Assembly (NCBI GenBank): GCA_022821495.1 | Contig: JAJEDN010000083.1 | Span: forward strand, 1 to 58,146 | DNA: 58,146 nucleotides | Direction: 5' to 3' | Origin: Candidatus Poribacteria bacterium | GTDB lineage: Bacteria; Poribacteria; WGA-4E; WGA-3G | Shown here: positions 1-8,555 of the stretch, one piece after another | Numbering within the stretch: the stretch's first letter is position 1 | How the letters are laid out: each line of letters begins with the position of its first letter | Translations under genes and position numbers: made by a program | The notes under the pieces: generated by a model | Told to the model about the DNA's origin: nothing | Database searches by the model: none | The model's input: the letters and a program-made list of their open reading frames with translations, nothing else

Positions 1-846
1 TGAATATACTCTATTAACAGTGCTGGTGGGCTTTAAAGACAAACTGATTATATCACCTAACCCATAAGTTTTGTCAGGGCCAGGATCCGATATAATAGAT
101 ACTGCGTATATGATATTACCTAATACCTGCGTCACAGTAATGTCTACGCTTGCTGATGACTGTCTATTAACGTCGTCCCAGATGGTGGCTTTGATAAGGA
201 ACTCACCTATTAGATTTGCAGGCGGCGTCCAAGTAGCCTCTGCTGTGTTCCGGCTGTTAAATGAGCCTACATGTTGAGGCTGTACCCATCCCCAGTTTGT
301 TCTATTATACGCATCCCACTGGTATTTCGTAATATCGCTTCCATTAGCATCTGCTACACTAAAATTTAGCGTACTATTGAGTGCGACAGTTGTCTGAGCT
401 GCTGTTAGAACGGCTTGGGGTTTCACATAAGAATCGGGCGTCTCAACGTTGATAGTGAAATTGACTACCCTCGATCCATCCAGGCCATGCAGATCGAGAT
501 GCGTATGCGTTCGGGTATACGATAGCGTTACTGTGCCTGCGGATGTTATTTCTGTACTAACAGCGAGAAGGAGGGTCTTGTTACCTTCTCCCTGAAGCGT
601 TGCGGCAATCCCATGTTCGGTGCCGTTGTGCATAAGACTCCAAACGGAGTTAGGTAATCCTGTACCCAGGCCGCCGTCCGTCTTGAGGCTGTGATTGAAC
701 TTAACTTCAATCAACTGACCACCGCTCCACCGTATTTTAGCAGAGGTCGGTGCTGGGGGGGCTGCTATAGCAATACTGGTTTGTGCAAGGATTAGCAATG
801 CGATGCTAATCACGGAGAGTTTTGGATTTGAAAACAAATTTTTCAC
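1..846 (-). CDS. Secreted repeat-domain protein, 5' part only (runs off the left edge)
   Basis: The frame stays open for 282 codons from a GTG at 846 to the window edge, so the C-terminus is missing. The GTG start is supported by an AGGAGG ribosome-binding site at 855-860, 8 nt upstream, and by a clear signal peptide (basic n-region, hydrophobic core about residues 10-26, Ala-x-Ala end). After it come beta-rich segments: a SwmB-like stretch ending in TVTLSYTRT (about residues 40-125), an Ig/PKD-like stretch with ITKYQWDAYN (about 140-235), then the start of another domain with DKTYGLGDIISL. It is probably exported to the envelope or outside the cell. The exact function is unknown. The domain assignments are by eye. 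Confidence 0.75.
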   Translation of the reverse strand, partial: MKNLFSNPKLSVISIALLILAQTSIAIAAPPAPTSAKIRWSGGQLIEVKFNHSLKTDGGLGTGLPNSVWSLMHNGTEHGIAATLQGEGNKTLLLAVSTEITSAGTVTLSYTRTHTHLDLHGLDGSRVVNFTINVETPDSYVKPQAVLTAAQTTVALNSTLNFSVADANGSDITKYQWDAYNRTNWGWVQPQHVGSFNSRNTAEATWTPPANLIGEFLIKATIWDDVNRQSSASVDITVTQVLGNIIYAVSIISDPGPDKTYGLGDIISLSLKPTSTVNRVYS

Positions 847-869
847 TTTAGATGCCTCCTTTGGGGCTT

Positions 870-968
870 AGAGACGTGAGCAAAGGGGACGTCTCTATAG
901 TGGGTGCGGAAATGTAACAAAAATAGCCTGCGCGGAGAAGTTTCGTGCGAGACGAAACGCGCGCAGGC
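870..968 (-). promoter_or_regulatory. Structured 5' leader with two hairpins before the secreted-protein gene
   Basis: Reading the minus strand, a two-tier hairpin pairs 960-968 with 926-934 (9 bp) and 952-958 with 940-946 (7 bp). It is followed by TATTTTTG, which looks like an intrinsic terminator. A second 8-bp hairpin pairs 889-896 with 870-877. Both lie 24-120 nt upstream of the GTG at 846, so they could act as a leader attenuator, or the first could end transcription from further right. No known riboswitch class was recognised. Confidence 0.4.
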
Positions 969-999
969 ATATCAGCGATAGAATGTGCCTACCGTCTAT

Positions 1000-1460
1000 A
1001 CTATCTTGTGAAATATAATACTTATTAATTGTTAAGCGGGGGGGGGGGGGATTAACCCTGAAGATAATACACTTAACTCTGCGTTAATAATACACAGAAT
1101 CAACCGATATCCAGACAGGCAGCGCACAGCATAAACGCATACACCGCGTAAAAGCCGTTTCGCACTGTTAAGAGGGGTCTGTCTATTTTGCACGGTCATC
1201 ACCTTTATCCAAAAACCTGTAAGTTACAATATGACACATTATATTTTTTTTCAAATTAAAAATAATAATGTCTATATACAACTCAAATTATACCATACTT
1301 TTAGCCAAAAAGCAACATTTTCAACACAAAATAGCCCTGAAGCATACACAAATTTAACTTGACATGTAAATTGAGCGCATGTATAATTCTCGTCATGAGG
1401 ACATAGATTTTCCAATTTAATTGCTATTGTTGTATTGTCTTGATAGAACATTACCTGATC
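1000..1460. other. Intergenic stretch without a recognisable gene
   Basis: AT-rich sequence between the leader hairpins and the left end of the IS200/IS605 remnant. It holds a run of 13 G at 1038-1050 and no ORF with coding character. The G run is a likely site of length variation or sequencing error. Confidence 0.5.
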
Positions 1461-1586
1461 TTCCGCTACAAAGCCCAATCCTTTAGGTTTGGGATGTAGT
1501 AGCGGTGAATAGCTTGATATATCCAAAACCTATTATTTTTGCTAATTAACTTGAAAACAACTATTATTTCTGGTGTAATTAATAGT

Positions 1587-1952
1587 ATGAATATATCAAA
1601 TAATGACCACAAATATAATACGACAGAGACGACGACATACGCCTGTGAATACCATATTATTTGGTGTGCGAAATATCGTCGTTCTGTTCTATCTCCTGAA
1701 ATCCAAGAGCGTTTGAAAGCCTTGATTTTTCAGCAACAAGAGGCATATCAATATATCGTCAGAGAAGTTGAAAGTATGCCTGACCATGTTCATTTGCTTG
1801 CAAGTGTTCCACAAACAGACGACGAAGTTCGTCAAATACTGCCAAACGAAAGGTATTGGCACGATAATACTCGGAGACTTGACAGGTATCCGAAACAATA
1901 TGAGCTATGGCAAACGTGCGAATCAGAAACTTCACCAGTGGGCTTTCGGTAA
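1587..1952 (+). pseudogene. tnpA: IS200-type Y1 transposase, 3'-truncated
   Basis: Residues after the ATG at 1587 show the start of the Y1 (HUH) transposase fold, with YHIIWCAKYRR and the HUH motif in PDHVHLLA at about 1780-1800. The similarity stops at about 1810, and the frame then runs through TnpB sequence out of frame to a stop at 1952. The helix carrying the catalytic tyrosine is missing, so the protein cannot be active. A TTG at 1539 could extend the frame, but the ATG at 1587 matches the family N-terminus better. Confidence 0.75.
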
Positions 1953-2244
1953 GATAGCCGAGTTGATAACCTACAAAGCAAAATCAGTCGGTATCAAAGT
2001 CAAAACGCTTGACGAATCCTATACTTCGCAAACTTGCCCGAAATGTAGCACCCGAAAGAAACCTACGAACCGAAACTACACTTGCAGTTGCGGCTTCAAA
2101 TATCACCGCGACGGTGTAGGTGCGATTAACATAAGACAAAAGTATCTGGGCCACTTCGGTGCCCCCGTAGTGGCGGAAATGGGTTCTACCCGCATGGCAC
2201 CGCCCTTGGGCTTTCGATTGGAAGTCCCTGTTGCCTCGTCTTAG
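1810..2244 (+). pseudogene. tnpB: TnpB/OrfB accessory nuclease, C-terminal remnant
   Basis: This frame differs from the tnpA frame and begins inside the TnpB RuvC-II region (TIILGDLTGIR). It continues through the zinc ribbon (CPKC near 2035 and CSCG near 2090) to RuvC-III (YHRDGVGAINI, with the catalytic Asp). The RuvC-I half is gone, so the RNA-guided nuclease is inactive. There is no start codon of its own with a ribosome-binding site. The breakpoint with tnpA is between about 1808 and 1840. Confidence 0.75.
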
Positions 2245-2326
2245 ACACGAGGAATGTTTCTACAAGGAACAAAAGAACCCCTGGTCTCCTTTAGGCTTGG
2301 GAGTATGTCAGTTGAGTGAATAGACC

Positions 2327-5300
2327 ATGAATTTAAAAGATATCATTCAACGGTGTCATCAACGACACAAAAAACCCCTTCGACAGCGTAAGACAAGAGT
2401 AACACCAGTACTCTACAAAGCGCTTCCTTATAATTTTACTGTCTATTGTGCTTGGAGATACCCTGTAAACCTTTATAGACTTGAACAGGCGAACATCTCT
2501 TTCATGCCGATGCGGCGCGTACCGGGTTACGACCACGGCCTGTCCGGTTTTGAGGATGAACGATTCTTGAAACGCCAAGGCAGAAAAGACTGGACCGGGG
2601 TATTCTGGCATCAATCATGGGGAATCCAAGTATATACGGGTGTCCCTTCAGAATCTCAGGGTGCCCAGTGGCACGACATCGAGTTTAAGTATGACGCTAT
2701 TTGTGCTGCACCCGATGCCGTTCTCACCTGTGTTGAAGCACTCGTTAACGCTGTCGCGAACCCACTATTGACGCTCTCAAAGTCTGGGGGGTTGCGTTTT
2801 TCCTGCAGAGTCATGAATTATCTCCATCCCAATACCAATGAAGCCAAGCAGTATATCTATAAACACACACCGACCTCCGAAAATCCATACCATCGCGATG
2901 TCCTGCTTGAAATCTTAGGCGATAAAGGATACAGTTGTTGGGATGGCCGCCACGAAATTCTGATCGGAAACCTCTTAGACCCACCTATCATTGCCAAAGA
3001 GGTACTCTTTGCACCTATCCATACGCTTCGGGCTGCGCTCCACCAACCAATATCGCTTGAAGAAAGCGACTTGGAAGCGGCTGTTCAAGAGACACCTATT
3101 GTGCCAATGTCCTTCGGATCGCACAACCTTAATCTCGCAAAAGAGGCGTTTTTGAAGCGCGGGTTTTCTTATCTGCAACAAGAGGACGGCATTTACCAGT
3201 GGCGTCAAGCCGACAGCGGGTTTGGCGATGCACACGTTTTGCTATGGGAGCAAGATACCCAAGTCTGGGTTCGCGCTTCTATGCCTGATATTGGGCTACC
3301 AATGGAAGCGACGCCGCTAACAAATATCTGGGATGATACCGGTATTCTGCCAGCAATGCCGACCACAGGGTTACCTGTAACCGATAATATCCTTGCCATA
3401 CGCGAAGCCAAACTCAGCCCATTGGGAATAAAACGACCGCTTCCAGTCCTACCTAAAAAAGAAACAGAAAATAAGGTTTATGGAACGCTTGCAGATAGTG
3501 CTGCCCAGATGCAAAGCGTTTTTAATCGGGATGTACGGATTCTTGGACTCATTGCCGAAGCGGGCGGAGGTAAGACCTACGCTGCGGCAACCCATGTCCT
3601 TAACGGCGGCACTGTTAGTTTAACCGGGGAATTCGAGGTAACTCAGAAACTCGAACAACACTTTCGGGATCGAAATGTGTCATCGGTTGTACACCTGAGA
3701 CCCCGGAATTACTTGTGGCAAAAGGTGAAAGATATACCTGCCGAGGTACGGATGGCGTCACCCTTTCAACACGGGAATGTCTGTGAGGATCCAGAGCGGT
3801 GTGAGGTGCTCGAAGAGAAAGGTGGAAATCCGAATGAGAGTATTTGTCCGCAGTGTCCCGTCTATACTGAATGCCAACAACGTGGATATTTATCGCAATC
3901 TACCTCCCTAAAAAATGCCGCGGTCCAGATATTGAATCCTATTCGGCTGTTTCTGGATCCACAACACGCAAAAACGGCAGCAGAAATACTTGAACCTGTG
4001 GACGGCACAGAGCGGCTTTGTGTCATCGATGAAGTCCACGCAGGTAGGCTGTTTGTACAGTGTAAGATATCAAAAGATACCTTAGAAAATTGGGACCTGA
4101 ATTGGCGCGGATACGCCTTAGGCAACTTTACCAGTGCTTTACTAAACGCTTTAGAGATTAAAGGCGAAATAGATGAGAACCCTATCAGGCGCGTCCGAGC
4201 CGTCGTGCAAGCCTTTCAGGAACAAGAAACAACGCTCGTCGAGCAAATGGGACAAGTCAATATAACCGCTAAAGTCGTGCCCCGCGAATTCGTTGATGAT
4301 CAAACCGAAAAGATGTTGGCGCGTTTTGCTATCGAGTTTGAGGGCGGTGCCGCTGCCTACATTCCCCTCGATACCGATGCTGCGAATAGACTCACCCTAA
4401 AAGAAATACCCGTCTTTGAACTTGAGGCTTTTGAATTGAACCAAGACCTGAATATCCCTATGTCAATCACACAAGCCATTGAATTAGGGATCTTGGATAC
4501 CTCAACTACTGCCAACATTCAAGGCTTTCCAACAGTCTGTCAGGATCTGAACTGGACGTTTTGGCATCAACTCACGCGTTTTTTTGCCTATTACTTACGG
4601 GATGCTGATGCTCCCATGTTATCGGATGATACAGAGTTAAAATTCTGGGTGCCACCGGTGTTACATCCGAGCGTCAAACGACTCCTGTTTATGTCATCAA
4701 TGCTTTCTGAACGCGATTTGCGTAGAGCGTTCCCCGATGCGGAAATTGAAGTCCATCACGTCAAACCGACGGCATGGGTACCCGGAAATCGAGTTTTTCA
4801 GATCCGCACAGGCATCTATCCACGACATACGCTTTTAAACTACGACACCGACTGGCGGGTACTCGGCATGTCCGAAATGGGGCAACGCTTTTTTCTCCGT
4901 ATCCAAGCCGAAATTGAGAAGGACCCGAACGTTCGGCACGCAATTATCTGCTGCGCGCCGGTAAAACTACATTTACAGCACATCGCAGCAAAAGAGAATG
5001 TCTGTTTCGTAAAGGGCTTTAAGCAGCTAACAACATTAGAAACCTCCGCTTTTGAAACGGCAGATGTGATTTGGATCGTCGGGGGACCTTTCTGGACACC
5101 AGAACACGTTTGGAGACAATCGCAGATCCAGTTCGGAGACGACGAAAAACCGCTTTCTTATGATGGAGAAGCAGTATCCGGTATCTATAAAGACGCACGC
5201 ATTCGGTCCGTCCATGAACAGCAATCTGTAGACTTATTTTCACAGATTATCGGACGCGCTGGCTTGAACCGCTTGCCGAATAAAACCGTAGTCTTGCTCG

Positions 5301-5740
5301 CGAGTGTACCCCTCCCTGATATTACGGATCGTCCTGAAACGTTGCTTTTTGATTGGGAAGATTTTGAGGTCGCCGGTGGCTTAGACAAACTCCCTGAAAC
5401 CATCGCTACGCGTGAGCAGTTTGAGACAGAACGCGACACACTCACTGCCGAATCCGATAGAGAAGAAGTAGAACACGTCTTGGGCATCTCCAGAAGCCAA
5501 GCGAACCGAATATTGATGAAGTTTAGAGGCGGGAAACCCCTTCGCGTCCCGCTCCGTGATCAGATTTTCGCGCTCCTTGCCACAGGCGAGAAAAAAACAT
5601 CTGAACTCATTGAGGCTATTGAAGGCCATCCAGGTTCCACAAAAAATGAGCTCAAACGGCTTGTCGATGCTGACGAAATTGTGAAAGTGCGGCGAAGCGT
5701 GTATGCACTCCCTCCTTCGACCAAAGACCAAAAGACATAA
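2327..5740 (+). CDS. Large P-loop ATPase/helicase-like protein with Cys cluster and C-terminal winged helix
   Basis: The 1137-aa protein has a Walker A (AEAGGGKT, about residue 410) and a DEVH box in CVIDEVHAG (about 566). A helicase motif-VI-like QIIGRAGLNR lies near 973. Between Walker A and DEVH lie cysteines at about 485, 491, 506, 509 and 515, placed like the Fe-S cluster of XPD/DinG helicases. The last 70 residues (LRDQIFALLATGEKKTSEL onward) look like a winged helix. The N-terminal 400 residues are unfamiliar. A D-x-E (HDIEF) and an SGG-x-x-F segment (SKSGGLRFS) weakly recall archaeo-eukaryotic primases. This is speculation. I infer a DNA-processing enzyme, and a phage or mobile-element replication protein is possible. 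It starts 16 bp after the IS200/IS605 right end without a clear ribosome-binding site, so the IS may have replaced its promoter. Confidence 0.7.
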   Translation: MNLKDIIQRCHQRHKKPLRQRKTRVTPVLYKALPYNFTVYCAWRYPVNLYRLEQANISFMPMRRVPGYDHGLSGFEDERFLKRQGRKDWTGVFWHQSWGIQVYTGVPSESQGAQWHDIEFKYDAICAAPDAVLTCVEALVNAVANPLLTLSKSGGLRFSCRVMNYLHPNTNEAKQYIYKHTPTSENPYHRDVLLEILGDKGYSCWDGRHEILIGNLLDPPIIAKEVLFAPIHTLRAALHQPISLEESDLEAAVQETPIVPMSFGSHNLNLAKEAFLKRGFSYLQQEDGIYQWRQADSGFGDAHVLLWEQDTQVWVRASMPDIGLPMEATPLTNIWDDTGILPAMPTTGLPVTDNILAIREAKLSPLGIKRPLPVLPKKETENKVYGTLADSAAQMQSVFNRDVRILGLIAEAGGGKTYAAATHVLNGGTVSLTGEFEVTQKLEQHFRDRNVSSVVHLRPRNYLWQKVKDIPAEVRMASPFQHGNVCEDPERCEVLEEKGGNPNESICPQCPVYTECQQRGYLSQSTSLKNAAVQILNPIRLFLDPQHAKTAAEILEPVDGTERLCVIDEVHAGRLFVQCKISKDTLENWDLNWRGYALGNFTSALLNALEIKGEIDENPIRRVRAVVQAFQEQETTLVEQMGQVNITAKVVPREFVDDQTEKMLARFAIEFEGGAAAYIPLDTDAANRLTLKEIPVFELEAFELNQDLNIPMSITQAIELGILDTSTTANIQGFPTVCQDLNWTFWHQLTRFFAYYLRDADAPMLSDDTELKFWVPPVLHPSVKRLLFMSSMLSERDLRRAFPDAEIEVHHVKPTAWVPGNRVFQIRTGIYPRHTLLNYDTDWRVLGMSEMGQRFFLRIQAEIEKDPNVRHAIICCAPVKLHLQHIAAKENVCFVKGFKQLTTLETSAFETADVIWIVGGPFWTPEHVWRQSQIQFGDDEKPLSYDGEAVSGIYKDARIRSVHEQQSVDLFSQIIGRAGLNRLPNKTVVLLASVPLPDITDRPETLLFDWEDFEVAGGLDKLPETIATREQFETERDTLTAESDREEVEHVLGISRSQANRILMKFRGGKPLRVPLRDQIFALLATGEKKTSELIEAIEGHPGSTKNELKRLVDADEIVKVRRSVYALPPSTKDQKT

Positions 5741-5808
5741 AACCGCGCCCCCCGACTGCCTGCCGTTGATGGCTGACCACCGACTACCCACCGCCAATTC
5801 CTAAAAAC

Positions 5809-5837
5809 TTGACATCAACCCGAATATCCCGTACAAT
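5809..5837 (+). promoter_or_regulatory. Sigma70-type promoter of the selenoprotein-like gene
   Basis: TTGACA at 5809-5814 and TACAAT at 5832-5837 are separated by 17 bp. The expected transcription start is about 5843-5845, on the ATG at 5844, so the message would be leaderless or nearly so. No Shine-Dalgarno sequence precedes the ATG. Confidence 0.7.
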
Positions 5838-5843
5838 ATACAC

Positions 5844-6335
5844 ATGCCACGTAAAAACAAAATCCTCAACATCGGCGATACCGCGCCCCTGTTCACGCTG
5901 CCGTCGCACCAACGAGCGGACATCTCGCTTGAAGCGTACCGAGATGCGCAACACATCGTCCTAACATTCTTCCGAGGAACATGGTGACCGAACAGCCGCC
6001 GTCAGTTGTCGGCAGTCCAAGAGAATATTGACGCCTACGCCGAGTACACAGCGACACCGCTTGCGATTGCCGGACAGTGGCCCCGTGAACTCCGCGGTTA
6101 TGCCGATAAAAACGGCATCACATTCCCGCTGCTGATAGACAAAACGCGGAACGTCATCAAAAGCTACGGTGTCTACCACTGGCTCAGTCTTGAGGCTTAC
6201 AACATCGCTCGTCCATCAACGTTTCTCATTGACGAAACAGGAATTATCAGATACATGTACATCGGCACACATCAATTCGATCTCGTCCAACAGACAGAAG
6301 TCCTCGAATCCTTAAAAGCAATAGCGAAACCTTAA
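5844..6335 (+). CDS. Peroxiredoxin-like selenoprotein (in-frame TGA at the peroxidatic position)
   Basis: One frame runs from ATG 5844 to TAA 6335 (163 residues), interrupted only by TGA at 5985-5987. The upstream part reads IGDTAPLFTLPS...VLTFFRGTW. The downstream part reads PNSRRQL and continues through the rest of an AhpC/TSA peroxiredoxin fold (FPLLIDKT, RPSTFLIDETG, IRYMYIG). In this family the motif is RGxWCPxxRxQL, so the TGA sits exactly where the catalytic Cys belongs. That is the pattern of UGA-encoded selenocysteine (Sec48), giving a thiol/selenol peroxidase for peroxides. A resolving Cys is not evident, so it may be a 1-Cys type reduced by thioredoxin or glutathione. A nonsense mutation or sequencing error would be the alternative, but its position would be a coincidence. 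No sel genes lie in this window. Confidence 0.85.
5992..6016 (+). promoter_or_regulatory. Candidate bacterial SECIS hairpin
   Basis: Just downstream of TGA 5985-5987, GCCG (5995-5998) pairs with CGGC (6010-6013) around an 11-nt loop. The stem can be extended by AC/GT across one A-A mismatch. Bacterial SECIS elements lie within the coding region right after UGA, and this one is in that place. The loop does not clearly show the conserved early G, so the fold is only a candidate. Confidence 0.4.
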
Positions 6336-6343
6336 TAAATAAT

Positions 6344-6371
6344 TTGATTTCCCAGAAAAATATGATATACT
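6344..6371 (+). promoter_or_regulatory. Promoter of the riboflavin cluster
   Basis: TTGATT (6344-6349) and TATACT (6366-6371) with a 16-bp spacer, about 30 bp before the ribD ATG at 6400. The leader is too short for an FMN riboswitch and none was seen. Confidence 0.5.
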
Positions 6372-6399
6372 ATAGAAACAAAAGTTTTCGGTTTTCAGC

Positions 6400-7500
6400 A
6401 TGGACCCAGTACATATAACCTTCATGCAACGCGCACTGGCGTTGGCAAAACAAGCAAAAGGACGCACCAGTCCCAACCCACTCGTCGGGGCAGTCATTGT
6501 AAAAGACGGTAAAGTTATCGGTGAAGGTTACCACCAAAAAGCGGGAACCGCACATGCTGAAGTCCATGCGCTAAACGCCGCAGGCGAAAATGCCAAAGGT
6601 GCGACACTCTATACGAATCTTGAGCCGTGTTGCCATTGGGGACGCACACCGCCTTGCACAGCGGCAGTGATTCAGGCTGGCATCGCGAACGTCTACATCG
6701 CAGAAGTCGATCCGAATCCGAGCGTCGTTGGCAAAGGTATTCGCCAACTTGAGAACGCAGGTATCCGCGTCCAAACAGGTATTTGTACGCAGGAAGCAGC
6801 AGAACTAAACGAAGTCCATACGAAATATATCCAAACCGGTACGCCGTTTGTCATTCTCAAAACTGCGATGAGTCTTGACGGGAAGATAGCGACTACCGCC
6901 GGCGAATCGCAATGGATTACATCTGAAGCATCGCGACTGCGCGGACATGAGATCCGAGACGCAGTAGATGCGATCCTCGTCGGTAGAGGCACAGTTGAAC
7001 GCGATAATCCTTCACTGACAACCCGACTTCAAGATCGAGAAGGCCAAGACGCAACCCGGATTCTGCTGGATTCACACGGAAGGACACCGACGGACGCGCG
7101 CATTTTCAACGTCGAAAGCAGTGCCGGTGTTATCGTTGCTGTAACACCTGACGCACCGATGGCGAATGTCAAGGCACTCGAAAAAGCAGGCGCGGAAGTG
7201 CTAACGACACCAACCGCGCACGGTAAGGTCTGTTTTATGAGTTTGATGGAAACATTGGGAAAACGCGAGATAACAAGCGTCTTAATAGAGGGCGGCGGTG
7301 AAATCAATGCCTCCGCTATAGCCGCGGGTATCGTCGATAAGGTTATGTGCTTCGTAGCACCTAAACTCATCGGTGGACGGAACGCACCGGGACCTATCGG
7401 CGGCGAAGGGGTTCCCAGTTTGAAGGACGTACCACATTTGCAAAGGATTCGCATCACGCCAATGCCTGACGATGACTTTCTCATAGAGGGGTACCTGTAG
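6400..7500 (+). CDS. ribD: Bifunctional riboflavin biosynthesis deaminase/reductase
   Basis: RibD catalyses the second and third steps of riboflavin synthesis. It deaminates the pyrimidine formed by GTP cyclohydrolase II and then reduces the ribosyl side chain with NADPH. The 366-aa length is normal. The N-terminal deaminase has the zinc motif HAEVHAL with the catalytic Glu, and PCCHWGRTPPCTAAV supplies the zinc cysteines (about residues 50-90). The C-terminal reductase (from about 145) begins FVILKTAMSLDGKIAT and ends with LIEGGGEINAS and VAPKLIGG. It is the first gene of a same-strand riboflavin cluster, but 155 bp with a heptamer-repeat segment separate it from ribE. Confidence 0.95.
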   Translation: MDPVHITFMQRALALAKQAKGRTSPNPLVGAVIVKDGKVIGEGYHQKAGTAHAEVHALNAAGENAKGATLYTNLEPCCHWGRTPPCTAAVIQAGIANVYIAEVDPNPSVVGKGIRQLENAGIRVQTGICTQEAAELNEVHTKYIQTGTPFVILKTAMSLDGKIATTAGESQWITSEASRLRGHEIRDAVDAILVGRGTVERDNPSLTTRLQDREGQDATRILLDSHGRTPTDARIFNVESSAGVIVAVTPDAPMANVKALEKAGAEVLTTPTAHGKVCFMSLMETLGKREITSVLIEGGGEINASAIAAGIVDKVMCFVAPKLIGGRNAPGPIGGEGVPSLKDVPHLQRIRITPMPDDDFLIEGYL

Positions 7501-7654
7501 ACCTATTCAGTTTCCGAACTGTCGAAGAGAAACATTCCTCTGCCCGCGAATAGTTGTCAGTTCCTGTCTTGTGGCAGTAAAAAGGTGTGTCCGCACCACA
7601 AAGGGTCTCTGAACTGGTAACTGGTAACTGATAACTGATAGAGGTACCTATAAT

Positions 7655-8326
7655 ATGTTCACCGGGATCGTTGAAGAACTCGGAACAATCCGAAATATCC
7701 AGCGTCCATCGCAAGGCGTCATTCTCGAAATTCAGGCGAGTGATGTTCTCGCCGATGCAAAGGTCGGCGATAGTATCGCCGTTGACGGTGCTTGTCTTAC
7801 GATCCGGGCACTGACACCGGAGGCATTCACTGCGGATGTATCTGCTGAAACCCTACGCCGCACGACATTGGGCGAACGGAAGGTCGGCGAAAAAATTAAC
7901 CTTGAACGCTCGCTCCAGTTAAGCGATAGACTCGGCGGACACCTCGTGCTGGGGCACGTGGACGAAGTCGCTACAATCTCCAATTGGAAAGACGAAGGCG
8001 ATGCTTCTCTGATGCAGGTGACGATGAGCAGCAACCTCAGACCCTATATCGCATATAAAGGGTGCGTGACCGTCGATGGCATCAGTTTAACGGTGTCGAG
8101 TCTCTTTGATGATGCTTTTGAAGTCGCCTTGATTCCACATACAAAGCAGGTGACGACTTTAGGCGCGAAACGCATCGGTGCCAGCGTCAACCTTGAAGTT
8201 GACATCATCGCGCGTTATCTTGAAACGCTTCTTAAAAACGGGAACGTAACGCAGGATTGGACTGAGCAACCTGCTTCTGAGACACTCAATTTGGATTTCT
8301 TAGCAAAACACGGATATATTAGTTAA
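7655..8326 (+). CDS. ribE: Riboflavin synthase, alpha subunit
   Basis: Riboflavin synthase dismutates two 6,7-dimethyl-8-ribityllumazine molecules into riboflavin and the RibA-pathway diamine. The protein starts MFTGIVEELGTI and has the two lumazine-binding barrel repeats expected. The first includes VDGACLTI and GGHLVLGHVDE, and the second includes VDGISLTVSSL and HTKQVTTLG. Length (223 aa) is typical. It works with RibH, encoded about 1.6 kb downstream. The ATG is preceded by GAGG about 10 nt upstream. Confidence 0.95.
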   Translation: MFTGIVEELGTIRNIQRPSQGVILEIQASDVLADAKVGDSIAVDGACLTIRALTPEAFTADVSAETLRRTTLGERKVGEKINLERSLQLSDRLGGHLVLGHVDEVATISNWKDEGDASLMQVTMSSNLRPYIAYKGCVTVDGISLTVSSLFDDAFEVALIPHTKQVTTLGAKRIGASVNLEVDIIARYLETLLKNGNVTQDWTEQPASETLNLDFLAKHGYIS

Positions 8327-8535
8327 CAGTTAACAGTTAACAGTTAACAGTTACTCTTTTGTGGCAGTTACTTTTTCGATTACGACCACAGCATATCTCT
8401 TTAACTCTCACTGCGAGGCAAACTGAAAGGATTTTTTGAAAAAAAATCCGTATTCTCACTGCGAAGCAAACTGACAACTATTAAAACTGAAAGATTTTTC
8501 GCAGAAAAATCGTACCCATGACTAACAACTGACAA
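8324..8535. repeat. Heptamer-repeat (STRR-like) intergenic segment after ribE
   Basis: Four GTTAACA units start at the ribE stop codon, and AACTGACAACT-type units in the opposite sense lie near 8470-8535. The centre has two near-copies of a hairpin built on GATTTTT/AAAAATC. It contains no ORF of its own. The arms could pair over the whole segment in RNA. Confidence 0.6.
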
Positions 8536-8555
8536 CCCTAAAACGGTAGGCAAGG

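Larger units (their letters stand above)
1463..2310 (+). mobile_element. Internally deleted IS200/IS605-family element with both ends
   Basis: The element keeps a left-end hairpin (CCCAATCC/GGTTTGGG around 1474-1493, flanked by CTACA/TGTAG) and a right end with a related sequence (TCCTTTAGG then CTTGGGA at 2287-2303). Both ends share the core TCCTTTAGGYTTGGGA. Inside are the N-terminal part of a Y1 transposase and the C-terminal part of TnpB, joined by a deletion. IS200/IS605 elements recognise subterminal hairpins rather than inverted repeats, so the ends may still be movable in trans. A further hairpin (CCTCGT/ACGAGG, about 2233-2250) lies at the tnpB end, where a guide (omega) RNA would be encoded. 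The exact element ends are not fixed. Confidence 0.7.

Noticed and set aside
1038..1050. Phase-variable poly-G tract
   Set aside because: It lies in an intergenic region about 190 bp from the nearest start codon and in no promoter that I can recognise. It may equally be an assembly artefact.
1272..1526. 84-aa ORF on the minus strand left of the IS200/IS605 remnant
   Set aside because: AT-rich, overlaps the element's left-end hairpin, has no ribosome-binding site and no recognisable domain.
6336..6399. FMN riboswitch before ribD
   Set aside because: The leader is under 30 nt and the conserved RFN-element sequence is absent.
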